DNA of 64,000 bases. Origin: a bacterium (GTDB taxonomy: Bacteria > Bacillota > Bacilli > Lactobacillales > Streptococcaceae). Where the stretch lies: positions 1 through 64,000 of the forward strand of contig CAJNCF010000003.1 of the NCBI GenBank assembly GCA_905221195.1. The letters run 5' to 3'. The notes beneath the pieces were generated by a model that was not told the DNA's origin, ran no database searches, and saw nothing but the letters and a program-made list of their open reading frames with translations. This document shows, piece after piece, positions 29,299 through 37,963 of the stretch (its first letter is position 1; every line of letters starts with the position of its first letter). The position numbers and the translations under genes were made by a program.

Positions 29299-30858
29299 TT
29301 ATTTGACTCTGTAGAAGAAAGATTGGGCATTCCCATGTGCGTGGGGTGCTTGGTGAATAATCATTCGATCTCTACTAGTATCAGATGCATCTTCTACAAA
29401 ATTTGGCTCAGTAACTGTCGGAATAACAACTCCTGCAGGAATCATATCGAGTTGTGCTCTCAAAGTTGGGGCTTTATAACTCGTAATTATATAGCCATCC
29501 CTAAAAACAGCATCATTTATATCTACATAAAATTCTGCCGGTTCTATTAAGCCATTTTTACTGAAAACTAGATCCTGTCCCCCATTTCCATTACTCCATT
29601 TTCCTTCAATGCTAGAAAAATCTCCATTTTTTATAGCATTAATATCCATTTTTCCAGAAGCAGTTTTGCTAGTTGAAGAAGCAGTTCCAGCAAATTTTTC
29701 TGTTACAGATTTCCAAGTCAGACTAGATAGATTCATTCGAGCACCAGGACTGACTTCATCCTCTGTCTTGGCTTCTTTGACCTTTTCTAGTTTGTCCCCA
29801 CTACTATTCAACTTCCAAATGGTATGAATGGTTTGTGGATCACCTGCGAACGGATTCCACTGGGTATAAAGCTTGCCATCTTCTAGGAGATAGGCCTTAA
29901 ATCGAGTTCCAAGCATCTGCATTTTATTTTCAGCATTGGTGAGGCGAATGACTTTCTGATCTTTGAGTGTGAAAATATCTAAAATCTCACTACCATTTTT
30001 CGAAGATACAATCAATTCATCAATGCCATTTTTATCCATATCAACCATTGCATAGGTAAAGGCTTGACTGCGTTCTGCCATCCCTGCATAAATATTAGCA
30101 GTTAGATTGATGTTATCCTTAACCTCTGACCTATGGTCTAAAAGAAATTCATAATCCTTCAAAATGCTATTATAAGGACTGTAATCCACACTTGATTTCC
30201 CCTTATCTGCACTTGCCCCTCCAGGAATCTTATCTGAAACAGACTTCCAGCTTAAAGTCTCTAGAGAAATTGGAGAACCGACACCAAGATCTGCTAACTC
30301 TTGAGCTTCCTTGGCCTTCACCAAGGACTGGCCATCCTCACTAAATTGATAGTGGACATAGATGTGACTCGTTGCTGTACCAGCCCCACGATAAAGCAGA
30401 GAATTGTCTGGTAAGATACCGACCGTCATTCTTTCGCCAAGCAACTCCAGGTGATTTTCTTGATTGGTCAGGCGGATCACCTTTCCATCTTTCAAAGTGC
30501 GGATATCAAGCAAACTCTTTTCGCCACTCTTCATTTCAAGAGCAAGCAAGAGTTCATCCACTCCGTCGTTATTCAAATCCGTCTTGTGGTAAACCACGTC
30601 TGTGTAAAAACCTTGAGAAGACTTCACTTGACTAGCCAGAGGATTGACCTCCATACCTGTCGGCAAGGTGCCTTTTGCTACTTTTTCATAGTCATCGAGA
30701 ACCTTGTTATATTGGCTGTAATCTATCTCTGGACTTGCTGCAGATGTATCTGAAGTTGAATCAGATGGTGTTTCTACGCTTTTGTTCCAAGGTAAATACT
30801 GACAGCCTCCTAGAACTAGTGTCAGTAAAAGTGTTGTGGCTAATAAAAACTTTTTCAT
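29299..30858 (-). CDS. Lipoprotein with duplicated calcium-loop-like domain and DUF6287-like tail
   Basis: 519 residues. The type II signal ends at LGGC with lipid-bearing Cys19. Two homologous units follow (about 46-208 and 225-388). Each starts DYSxYNxxLxDYE, carries an EF-hand-like loop (DLNNDGVDELLLA; DMDKNGIDELIVS), then a LDIxTLKDxKVIRLTN segment, and ends LxWKSVxxK. After a Ser/Thr linker comes MDINAIKNGDFSSIEGKW, the opening of DUF6287. The function is unknown; an extracellular sensor or ligand-binding role is possible. It is last in a minus-strand run behind two choline-binding protein genes and divergent from an Rgg-type regulator. Confidence 0.82.
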   Translation of the reverse strand: MKKFLLATTLLLTLVLGGCQYLPWNKSVETPSDSTSDTSAASPEIDYSQYNKVLDDYEKVAKGTLPTGMEVNPLASQVKSSQGFYTDVVYHKTDLNNDGVDELLLALEMKSGEKSLLDIRTLKDGKVIRLTNQENHLELLGERMTVGILPDNSLLYRGAGTATSHIYVHYQFSEDGQSLVKAKEAQELADLGVGSPISLETLSWKSVSDKIPGGASADKGKSSVDYSPYNSILKDYEFLLDHRSEVKDNINLTANIYAGMAERSQAFTYAMVDMDKNGIDELIVSSKNGSEILDIFTLKDQKVIRLTNAENKMQMLGTRFKAYLLEDGKLYTQWNPFAGDPQTIHTIWKLNSSGDKLEKVKEAKTEDEVSPGARMNLSSLTWKSVTEKFAGTASSTSKTASGKMDINAIKNGDFSSIEGKWSNGNGGQDLVFSKNGLIEPAEFYVDINDAVFRDGYIITSYKAPTLRAQLDMIPAGVVIPTVTEPNFVEDASDTSRDRMIIHQAPHAHGNAQSFFYRVK

Positions 30859-30877
30859 ATTACTCCCTTATCTAAGA

Positions 30878-30907
30878 GAAAGGAATCAGCTTGTGCCAAT
30901 TCCTTTC
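30878..30907 (-). terminator. Hairpin in front of the lipoprotein gene (terminator or attenuator)
   Basis: Arms GAAAGGAAT and ATTCCTTTC, followed on the minus strand by TCTTAG. It lies between the choline-binding protein gene and the lipoprotein start, so it could reduce read-through from the upstream gene. Confidence 0.45.
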
Positions 30908-30992
30908 GCTATTTTTACTGTATCAAAATGTTACCTATTCGCAAATTATTTTCTATTTATTTGTTATAAGCCATTTCTCACAAGCTATCATT

Positions 30993-32009
30993 CTAGCGAA
31001 CCCATTTACCTGAGCCATCTACTTGGTAGCCATCTGGTGTACGTTCATTGACTGCCATCTTACCATTTGACTTGAGATAGTAATCGCCTACCCATGTGTT
31101 ACGAGCATAGCTGCCTTCTGACGTTAGATAATAGTAAGATTGGTAGCTACTATCATAGATCCACTCACTCTTGGCCATTTTACCATCTGATTTGAGGTAG
31201 TAACTTCCAGCCCAAGCATTACGCGCATAGCTACCCTCTGCTGTCAAGTAATAGTATGATTGATAGTTATTGTCATAAATCCACTCGCTCTTAGCCATGT
31301 AACCACCTGACTTGAGGTAATAACTTCCTGACCAAGCATTTTGAACAAAGTTACCTGAAGCATTTAGGTAGAAGTAAGAATTGTACTGGACATCAAAAAT
31401 CCATTGATTCACTACTTTCACACCTGCTTTGTAGTAAGAAGAACCTGACCAGCCAGTCTGACCTGAGTTAGAGCTAGTAGTTGGTTTTGGAGTTTCAGTC
31501 GCTTTTGGTTTTTCTGTTTCTTTAGGAGTTGAAGAGTCTAGAGGATTGACATATTTTTGATCTTTAACAGTGAATGTTGCTGATCTACCACTAAACTTAT
31601 GCAAGGTATCTCCTTCTTTACTTTCTCCATGAAATTGTAAGTAATATTCACCATCTGGAACATTTGCAAAATTAGTCCAATCTTGCTTTGTAATCGGAAC
31701 AGATGATCTATCAAATCCTTGATTGAAAGTATCTTTTCTAGGAATTTGCCCTGTCTTTGCATTTACAATATCTGCATATATATATACAGAATATTTTACA
31801 GGTACATTTTCAACAGTCATATCCACATAGATACTTTTATTTTCTGAACCTGGTGTAATTTTATAGTCCACCTTATGATTTTCAATTTTGGTAATTTCCG
31901 CATGTACTGTTTGCGCTGAAAAAGGTAAAACTCCTGCTGTGTCAATTGTTGATACTACTCCGACTGTTGAAAGTGCCAAAGCACATACTAATAATTTCTT
32001 TTTGTTCAT
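30993..32009 (-). CDS. Choline-binding protein with N-terminal beta module (protein A)
   Basis: 338 residues from MNKKKLLVCAL (AAAGGAA upstream; two nearer ATGs are possible). Signal peptide to about residue 37 (VHA/EIT). Residues about 38-160 form a beta-rich module ending DGEYYLQF...ATFTVKDQKYVN. A Pro/Thr/Lys linker follows, then about seven ~20-residue choline-binding repeats (YYLKSDGKMAKSEWIYD). The C-terminal tail NERTPDGYQVDGSGKWVR is shared with its upstream neighbour. These repeats bind teichoic-acid choline on the cell surface. The functional module is unnamed to me. It is homologous to the C-terminal module of the neighbouring protein. Confidence 0.85.
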   Translation of the reverse strand: MNKKKLLVCALALSTVGVVSTIDTAGVLPFSAQTVHAEITKIENHKVDYKITPGSENKSIYVDMTVENVPVKYSVYIYADIVNAKTGQIPRKDTFNQGFDRSSVPITKQDWTNFANVPDGEYYLQFHGESKEGDTLHKFSGRSATFTVKDQKYVNPLDSSTPKETEKPKATETPKPTTSSNSGQTGWSGSSYYKAGVKVVNQWIFDVQYNSYFYLNASGNFVQNAWSGSYYLKSGGYMAKSEWIYDNNYQSYYYLTAEGSYARNAWAGSYYLKSDGKMAKSEWIYDSSYQSYYYLTSEGSYARNTWVGDYYLKSNGKMAVNERTPDGYQVDGSGKWVR

Positions 32010-32067
32010 GTTATTCATTTCCTTTATTTTATTTTTAATATTTATTTGTTTAAAACCTATCACTCAT

Positions 32068-33402
32068 CTATCCGACAAAACGATGATTCTTTACACGAAA
32101 GACAACTGATTGTCCATCGTATACCTTGCCATCTTGTCCTTTTCCTTTGATAACAAAGCGATAACTACCATCTGGAGTGGCACTAAAGAAGTGACGAGTT
32201 TGAAAAGTACGTAGACTTGGATTGTAGGTCACAGTAAACTGAGTTTGTGTAGAAACTGAACCTGTATTTGCATCAACTAAGGCAAAATCATAGGCTACTT
32301 GATAAGATGAAGATGGAGTACTAGGTAGGGCAATATCAATATAGGTCATAGCATCATTGACATGGTAAAGACTTATTCCTAATGATGTTGCTTGTGAACT
32401 GCTTGCTGTCTGAGTTCCCTGAGAACTAATCCACTTGCCTGATCCATCTACTTGGTAGCCATCTGGTGTACGTTCATTCACTGCCATCTTACCATTTGAC
32501 TTGAGATAATAATCACCTACCCAAGTATTACGAGCATAACTCCCTTCCGAGGTTAAGTAATAGTAAGAGCCGTAGTTACTGTCATAAATCCACTCACCTT
32601 TAGCCATCTTACCATTTGACTTGAGGTAATAATCACCCACCCAAGTGTTACGAGCATAGCTACCTTCTGTTGTCAAATAATAGTAGGATTTGTAGTTGTT
32701 ATCATAAATCCACTCACCTTTAGCCATCTTACCATTTGACTTGAGATAATAGTTACCCACCCAAGTGTTGCGGGCATAGTAGCCATCTCGGGTTAAGTAA
32801 TAATAAGCTCCATAGTTCTTATCATAGATCCACTCACTCTTAGCCATGTATCCACCTGACTTAAGATAGTAATCACCTTCCCATGCATTTTGAACATAAT
32901 TACCTGAAGCATCTAGGTAGAAGTAGGAATTATAGTTTTTATCAAAAATCCACTTACTAGTGACTTTAGTACCATTTTGGTAGTAAGAAGAACCTGACCA
33001 GCCAGACGGAACTGTAGATTGTGGAATTGGAGCTGGATTTGGAGTTAGTTTTTTATCCGTCAAATTCTTAATCGCCTCTTTAAACTCTTCTACAGTTCCC
33101 TTCCACTCTATATAATTGGAACCAGACTTATTCTCAAGAGCTATATAGTTGCGATCAGATTCTTGGAAATAAGATAATCCTGGAGTAGTTTTTGTAGCTG
33201 AAATAATAGGACGATTGACAGTTCCTTTCCAATTTTTAAATACTTCTGAATCATTAGGGACAATGATATAATATTTTGCAGCTGTAGTCAGCGTTTGTTC
33301 ATCTGCTCTAACAGTTGACACAAAGAAAGGATTTGTATCACTTGTTGTAGTAGCAAGACCCACTGCTAAAACAGCAGAAGCGAGTAAAATGTATTTTTTC
33401 AT
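32068..33402 (-). CDS. Choline-binding protein with C-terminal beta module (protein B)
   Basis: 444 residues; start at MKKYILLASAVL with AAAGGAG upstream (a TTG one codon earlier is unlikely). Signal peptide to about VRA/DEQ. A unique N-terminal domain (about 35-125) contains YYIIVPNDSEVFKNWKGTV. A long central block of choline-binding repeats follows, then a C-terminal module (about 345-444) with YQVAYDFALVDANTGS...DGSYRFVIKGKGQDG...VVFRVKNHRFVG. Having a domain after the choline repeats is unusual. The repeat blocks of this gene and the next are nearly identical in DNA, suggesting gene conversion. Confidence 0.85.
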   Translation of the reverse strand: MKKYILLASAVLAVGLATTTSDTNPFFVSTVRADEQTLTTAAKYYIIVPNDSEVFKNWKGTVNRPIISATKTTPGLSYFQESDRNYIALENKSGSNYIEWKGTVEEFKEAIKNLTDKKLTPNPAPIPQSTVPSGWSGSSYYQNGTKVTSKWIFDKNYNSYFYLDASGNYVQNAWEGDYYLKSGGYMAKSEWIYDKNYGAYYYLTRDGYYARNTWVGNYYLKSNGKMAKGEWIYDNNYKSYYYLTTEGSYARNTWVGDYYLKSNGKMAKGEWIYDSNYGSYYYLTSEGSYARNTWVGDYYLKSNGKMAVNERTPDGYQVDGSGKWISSQGTQTASSSQATSLGISLYHVNDAMTYIDIALPSTPSSSYQVAYDFALVDANTGSVSTQTQFTVTYNPSLRTFQTRHFFSATPDGSYRFVIKGKGQDGKVYDGQSVVFRVKNHRFVG

Positions 33403-33439
33403 CAAAATTCTCCTTTAAATTTTTATTGTTTACGGTTAC

Positions 33440-33490
33440 AGTATAGCATGCTATTTACCTTATTTACGAAAAGCGTATTTATATTTACCT
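33440..33490 (-). promoter_or_regulatory. Promoter of the choline-binding operon with paired direct repeats
   Basis: On the minus strand TGC-TATACT (33440-33448) is an extended -10 with no good -35, suggesting activator dependence. AGGTAAATA occurs twice, at 33452-33460 and 33482-33490, exactly 30 bp (about three helical turns) apart. One copy lies inside the promoter and one just upstream. These are candidate operator half-sites for the divergent Rgg-type regulator. Confidence 0.55.
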
Positions 33491-33504
33491 TTATTGAACA
33501 ATTA

Positions 33505-33514
33505 CCCCCCCCCC
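33505..33514. other. C10 homopolymer in the divergent intergenic region
   Basis: Ten consecutive C (plus strand) in an otherwise AT-rich region between the choline-binding promoter and the regulator promoter. Such a run in a low-GC genome is striking and prone to slipped-strand length change. Confidence 0.9.
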
Positions 33515-33573
33515 GAAAAAACGTAACTATAATTACTTTTTTCTTAAAATCACCTTAAAAACTGGTAGAATTA

Positions 33574-33582
33574 TGATAGAAT
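33574..33582 (+). promoter_or_regulatory. Extended -10 of the Rgg-type regulator
   Basis: TGA-TAGAAT, 27 nt upstream of the regulator ATG; the -35 is poor. Confidence 0.5.
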
Positions 33583-33609
33583 GGAAAAAAGGACTTGAGG
33601 AGATTTAGG

Positions 33610-34539
33610 ATGCAAGATGAAAGTGTTTATGGATTAGTGTATAAGGCCATTCGTGAGGAGAGAGGGTTTACTCAGAAGGAAGCTGCTGGAACTACAGTGA
33701 CTCCTCATTTTTTACGTCAGTTTGAACAAGGGAAATCTCGAATAACCATTCAAAAATTTGAAGAGATTCTTTCTAATATTGGAATTGATAAAGAGACCTT
33801 TGATAGTCTCAAAACTCAGATGTTTCCAACGGAATTTCATAAATTACAGGCTCAAGTTGCTGATTTGGCCTATAAGCGTGAATTTAAAAAGATCATTAGT
33901 TTGATTAATCAACCCATGGAAAATCCTGGGATCGCTGAACACTATGTGATTGCCAATCGTGTAGTCAATAAATTTGCTATCGCAAACATCATCGGCGATT
34001 CTTTTCTGACTCCAAAAGATTATCAAGAACTAGAATATATCAAGAACTATCTGAGTGAATTGGACGACTGGAACAAAATTGAGGTCAATATCTTTTCATC
34101 TATCCTGCCTCACTTTTCAATCGAATTTTTAGATTACAGGCTCTACCACTTATTAGATACTCTAAAAAAACAGACTGAATACCATTCAATCCGTACTGCT
34201 GACTACTATATTGCCTGCTTAAGAACTGCTATCAAGCATTACTCTGTCAATGGCTACTATGATAAGGCTGAGAATTTAGCAGTAAAAACCTTGGAAGTTA
34301 TTAATACTTTCCCTCTACTGAGTACCAAGATGACAGAGATGATTAGTCTTTCAATGGAACGTGCTAATAATTTTCTCCGACAAGATGATGTCAGAGGTCT
34401 AGAGCTTGCTAAGCATATCTTTGCTAGTCTTGATAACTTTGAAAAGGTCTATCCAAATCAACTTCTGACTCGAATGAGAGAGGATTTCTTTGTTACTGTC
34501 ACACAGCTCAATCACACAGGGCAACCTTTAGACATCTAG
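33610..34539 (+). CDS. Rgg/GadR/MutR-family transcriptional regulator
   Basis: A 309-residue protein with an N-terminal XRE-type helix-turn-helix (about 8-65: YKAIREERGFTQKEAAGTTVTPHFLRQFEQGKSRIT) and a long helical, TPR-like C-terminal domain as in Rgg proteins. I chose the ATG giving MQDESVYG, with AGGAG 7 nt upstream. No short peptide gene of the SHP type is visible beside it. It is divergent from the two choline-binding genes and probably controls them, by analogy with stand-alone Rgg regulators that act on neighbouring genes. Confidence 0.85.
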   Translation: MQDESVYGLVYKAIREERGFTQKEAAGTTVTPHFLRQFEQGKSRITIQKFEEILSNIGIDKETFDSLKTQMFPTEFHKLQAQVADLAYKREFKKIISLINQPMENPGIAEHYVIANRVVNKFAIANIIGDSFLTPKDYQELEYIKNYLSELDDWNKIEVNIFSSILPHFSIEFLDYRLYHLLDTLKKQTEYHSIRTADYYIACLRTAIKHYSVNGYYDKAENLAVKTLEVINTFPLLSTKMTEMISLSMERANNFLRQDDVRGLELAKHIFASLDNFEKVYPNQLLTRMREDFFVTVTQLNHTGQPLDI

Positions 34540-34550
34540 TCTAGAAATCA

Positions 34551-34588
34551 AAAAAGCTTGAGGAACCACATATTTCCTCAGGCTTTTT
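34551..34588. terminator. Convergent terminator, regulator and mutS2
   Basis: A 15-bp stem (AAAAAGCTTGAGGAA with TTCCTCAGGCTTTTT, one G-U pair), with A and T runs on either side, serving both converging genes. Confidence 0.85.
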
Positions 34589-34589
34589 C

Positions 34590-36926
34590 TTATCCTTTAA
34601 AGGTGACAATAGTCGCACCACTACCTCCAGCATTTTGCGGGGCATAGCCGAAACTCTTGACATGTTTATTTCTTTGTAGGTATTTGGTAACACCTTCACG
34701 GATGACACCTGTACCGATACCATGGATGATATCAACTTGGGCCATATTATTGAGCAAGGCTTGGTCGATAAAGACATCTAGCTCATTCATAGCCTCTTCA
34801 TAACGTTTGCCTCGAAGGTCCAGTCTGGCTTGTGGGCCACGACCAGAAGTTCGTTTCACAACATTGACTTGTTTCTTCTTGACTTGCTTTTCTTGCTGGG
34901 CTTGAACAAGGTCAAATTCTTTCTCTTCCAAGGTCATCTTGATTAAACCGACTTGGGCTTCCCAGCGACCATCCTTAAGCTGACTGGTCAAGGTACCACG
35001 CTGACCATAACTGAGAACTACGATATCATCTCCCACCTTTGGAGCACGTTTTTTCTTGGCCTTTTGAAGGACCTTGTTTTTAGACAAATCTACTTTTTCA
35101 GGAGCCAATTTTTTCAACTTGGCCTTGGCTTCAATGATTTCGTGGGGTTTAAGTTGAGATTTACTATGGAGATTTTTGAGAATCTGGTCACTTTCACTGA
35201 GAGCCATGTCTACAATCTCAGAAGCCTGTTCACGTGCCTTATTAAGCTCCGTTTCCTTTTCACGATTGAGCTCATTGTAGAGCTTTTTGAGGGCACGGTT
35301 CATCTTGAGATTTTCTTGCTCCACCTCACGGATATTGTCCAAGCGTTTACGACTCTCTAGCGTCTGCTCTTCCAGTTGCTCAATGATTCGATTGACATCA
35401 TTGTCCTGATCGACCTGCTGACTAGCATCCCCTACGATAACTTCAGATAGGCCTAGACGTTTGGCAATTTCAAAGGCATTGCTTCGGCCAGGCACGCCCT
35501 GCATAAAGCGATAGGTCGGGCGAAGAGTCGCAGTATCAAACTCCATGCTGGCATTTTGCACAAAGGCTGTCTCAATACCATAGGCCTTGAGCTCTGGATA
35601 GTGGGTAGTCGCCATGGTCTTGACTTGACGCAGGCGAAGGTCCTCCAAAATAGCCATGGCAAGGGCAGCTCCCTCTTGAGGGTCTGTACCAGCCCCCAAC
35701 TCATCCAAGAGTAAGAGGGAATGTTGATTGACCTTGCCAAGAATATCCACGATATTGGTCATGTGGCTAGAGAAGGTAGACAAGCTTTGCTCAATAGATT
35801 GCTCATCCCCAATATCAGCAAAGATTTCTTCAAAAATACCAACACGACTTCCCTTGTCTGCTAAAATCGGCAAACCAGACTGGGCCATAACCTGCGTCAA
35901 GCCCAGGGTTTTGAGCATGATGGTCTTACCACCTGTATTAGGACCTGTAATGACAATAGCTGTTAAATCTTGGCCAAAATGGACATCATTTGCGACTGCA
36001 TTTTTGACCAAAGGATGGCAAACATGAAGCAGTTGGATCTCCTGATTTTCTGACAACTGGGGAACAACTGCTTGCCTCTCTTGGATAAAACGAACCTTGG
36101 CACGAATCAAGTCTAGATGACCGATAATCCAAGCGTCATTAGCAATCTCAGCCGCATGAGGGCGGACACGTTCAGAGATTTCTTGGAGAATGCGAAGCAT
36201 TTCATAGCGCTCATCTGCTCGCAAACTGGCAATTTCTTCGCTCAGTTTGACCACCTCACGGGGTTCAATATAGACGGTATTTCCACTGGCAGAAATATCA
36301 TGAACGACACCTGCAATCTTATTGCGGTAGGTGTTTTTGACTGGTAAAACCTGACGACCATTTCTGCTGGCAACGATTCCTTCTGTCAACATCTGCGCTT
36401 TTTGCTTGAGCAGATCCTGTAAGACATCGCGTACCTGACTCTCGCTATTATGGATTTTTCTACGGATGCGCGCCAATTCTTCACTCGCAAAATTTTCAAT
36501 GAAACCTGCATCATTAAAGGCTTGGAGATTTCCTTGTAATTGCGGAAAATCATGTAATTTCTCAAACCAGAGGGCTAATTCTTCCAAGCTGACATTTTCC
36601 AGATTAGCATAAAAACTTTGTAGCTCTCGGCTAGACAGAAGCACGCGTTTCAAGAGGAGGAACTCCTCGATATTGAGATCCGCCCCCATCTCCAACCGCT
36701 TGCAGACTCCTGCGATTTCCTTGGTTGCAAGAATGATAAAATGCGGTTGCTCAACAAAAAGAGCCTGCATTTCCTTCATCTCAGCAAAAGCCTGTTTGAT
36801 TTTATCCGCTTTAGCAGTCGGGGCCAGCTGTCTCAATTGCTCCAAGCCCTGCTCGGTCAACAAATGAGGTTCAAACAAGGCCTTGACCTTATTGAACTCT
36901 AATGTTTCTAATATTTTTTTGTTCAT
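34590..36926 (-). CDS. mutS2: Endonuclease MutS2
   Basis: 778 residues. MutS-type core and ATPase (Walker A GPNTGGKT, Walker B region [12 protein letters not shown]), coiled-coil region near 520-610 and a C-terminal Smr nuclease domain ([12 protein letters not shown], then [12 protein letters not shown]). It lacks the mismatch-binding N-terminal domain of MutS. Roles include suppression of recombination and, in Bacillus, splitting collided ribosomes. It precedes no partner in its direction; the cvpA-like gene lies about 100 nt upstream. Confidence 0.95.
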   Translation of the reverse strand: MNKKILETLEFNKVKALFEPHLLTEQGLEQLRQLAPTAKADKIKQAFAEMKEMQALFVEQPHFIILATKEIAGVCKRLEMGADLNIEEFLLLKRVLLSSRELQSFYANLENVSLEELALWFEKLHDFPQLQGNLQAFNDAGFIENFASEELARIRRKIHNSESQVRDVLQDLLKQKAQMLTEGIVASRNGRQVLPVKNTYRNKIAGVVHDISASGNTVYIEPREVVKLSEEIASLRADERYEMLRILQEISERVRPHAAEIANDAWIIGHLDLIRAKVRFIQERQAVVPQLSENQEIQLLHVCHPLVKNAVANDVHFGQDLTAIVITGPNTGGKTIMLKTLGLTQVMAQSGLPILADKGSRVGIFEEIFADIGDEQSIEQSLSTFSSHMTNIVDILGKVNQHSLLLLDELGAGTDPQEGAALAMAILEDLRLRQVKTMATTHYPELKAYGIETAFVQNASMEFDTATLRPTYRFMQGVPGRSNAFEIAKRLGLSEVIVGDASQQVDQDNDVNRIIEQLEEQTLESRKRLDNIREVEQENLKMNRALKKLYNELNREKETELNKAREQASEIVDMALSESDQILKNLHSKSQLKPHEIIEAKAKLKKLAPEKVDLSKNKVLQKAKKKRAPKVGDDIVVLSYGQRGTLTSQLKDGRWEAQVGLIKMTLEEKEFDLVQAQQEKQVKKKQVNVVKRTSGRGPQARLDLRGKRYEEAMNELDVFIDQALLNNMAQVDIIHGIGTGVIREGVTKYLQRNKHVKSFGYAPQNAGGSGATIVTFKG

Positions 36927-37029
36927 CTTTATTTCCTTGTCTTTGAATATCTAGGTGTATTAGCTTTTTACATTCTGATAGATTCGAGTCAAATCTGTAA
37001 ACAAAGGGCTAGGAAAACTCCTGCCCTTT

Positions 37030-37578
37030 TTATCCGATTAAATTTGTCACCCAGATCTGTTTGAGCCAACTGGTTGTTACTGGTATGCTCTGGATGATGT
37101 GTTTTGCTACGATACTCTTTTCAAGAGGATTTTGTATAGCTGCCATGGGAATGGTTGCTAGTATGGTCAAGGCCATTTGCAAGACAAATAAGGTCACCAA
37201 CATGGACAAGATACCTGCTGAGACTTGAAACAACTTGCCACCCAGTTTTTTACTAGGAATCAAGTGTAAGAGGAGACCAAGTAAACGACCGATGCTATAG
37301 ACAATCCCAAATACAAGCAAGTAGCCAATACCTGCGTAAAAGACCTTATCCAACTGAAAGAGTTGATCCGATGGGAAGAAGAAAGTTCCCTGACCTTCCT
37401 GCGGATTTGCATAAGGGAGCAGTAAATGGAATTGTTCTCCAAGCCCCTTGTAAAACTGGCCAGCCACAAAAGCCGAAGCCATGGCTGAAATCAGGTAATA
37501 AACTTGTAAGAGCAGGCCTCTCCGATAGCCGATATAAAATCCCCAAGCCAAGACCAATAGAAGAAGGAGTGAAATCAT
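37030..37578 (-). CDS. CvpA-family membrane protein
   Basis: A 182-residue protein with four predicted membrane segments and the N-terminal LLLLLVLAWGFYIGYRRGL typical of the CvpA (colicin V production) family. Its exact role in Gram-positive bacteria is unclear; links to division and envelope processes are discussed for the family. It overlaps zapA by 4 nt and is therefore probably co-translated with that division gene. Confidence 0.85.
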   Translation of the reverse strand: MISLLLLLVLAWGFYIGYRRGLLLQVYYLISAMASAFVAGQFYKGLGEQFHLLLPYANPQEGQGTFFFPSDQLFQLDKVFYAGIGYLLVFGIVYSIGRLLGLLLHLIPSKKLGGKLFQVSAGILSMLVTLFVLQMALTILATIPMAAIQNPLEKSIVAKHIIQSIPVTTSWLKQIWVTNLIG

Positions 37579-37877
37579 AAGGAATCCTCAATCTTGCTCT
37601 GTTCTTGCTTACAAGTCACAAGCTTGTGACGGAGTTCTTCTAACTCTTGCTCCTTATCGTCAAATTCAATCTCACGACTGAGCTGAGTTGACAAACAGTT
37701 GACTGCCAACAAAAGAGCGATCGTTTCATCATCTGCACTAGGCATTTGTTCTTTAATTGCTTGGTATTTTTCTGTCGCAACCTTAGCGATTTCCTCCATA
37801 AAAAGGTTATCATGCTCGGTTGTCAAGGTTAATGATTTTTTCCCGAATGTAAATTTGAATCGATTTAGATTTGCCAT
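37575..37877 (-). CDS. zapA: Cell division protein ZapA
   Basis: A 100-residue ZapA that stabilises FtsZ bundles. Features are NLNRFKFTFGKKSLTL at the start, a central NCLSTQLSREIEFDD and a C-terminal coiled coil (DKEQELEELRHKLVTCKQEQ). ATG chosen because GAGGTG lies 6 nt upstream; the in-frame GTG three codons earlier is part of that site. A promoter (CTGACA, 17 nt, TGG-TATAAT at 37895-37903) lies so near that the leader is only about 15 nt. Confidence 0.9.
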   Translation of the reverse strand: MANLNRFKFTFGKKSLTLTTEHDNLFMEEIAKVATEKYQAIKEQMPSADDETIALLLAVNCLSTQLSREIEFDDKEQELEELRHKLVTCKQEQSKIEDSL

Positions 37878-37894
37878 AAAATTCACCTCACGAT

Positions 37895-37923
37895 ATTATA
37901 CCAAAATTCGCTAACTTTGTCAG
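37895..37923 (-). promoter_or_regulatory. zapA promoter
   Basis: Minus-strand CTGACA, 17 nt, TATAAT with TGG extension, placing the transcription start only about 10-15 nt before the zapA start codon. It is divergent from the rnhC promoter 50 bp to the right. Confidence 0.7.
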
Positions 37924-37925
37924 TT

Positions 37926-37956
37926 TTTACAAATTTGCCTGCTTTTGTGGTACAAT
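37926..37956 (+). promoter_or_regulatory. rnhC promoter (leaderless arrangement)
   Basis: TTTACA (37926-37931), 19 nt, TGG-TACAAT (-10 at 37951-37956). The rnhC ATG begins 8 nt after the -10, where transcription should start. No Shine-Dalgarno sequence exists upstream. Confidence 0.65.
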
Positions 37957-37963
37957 AGAAACT

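Noticed and set aside
33403..33609. Short hydrophobic peptide (SHP) gene beside the Rgg-type regulator
   Set aside because: I looked on both strands for a short ORF with a Shine-Dalgarno and hydrophobic C-terminus and saw none.
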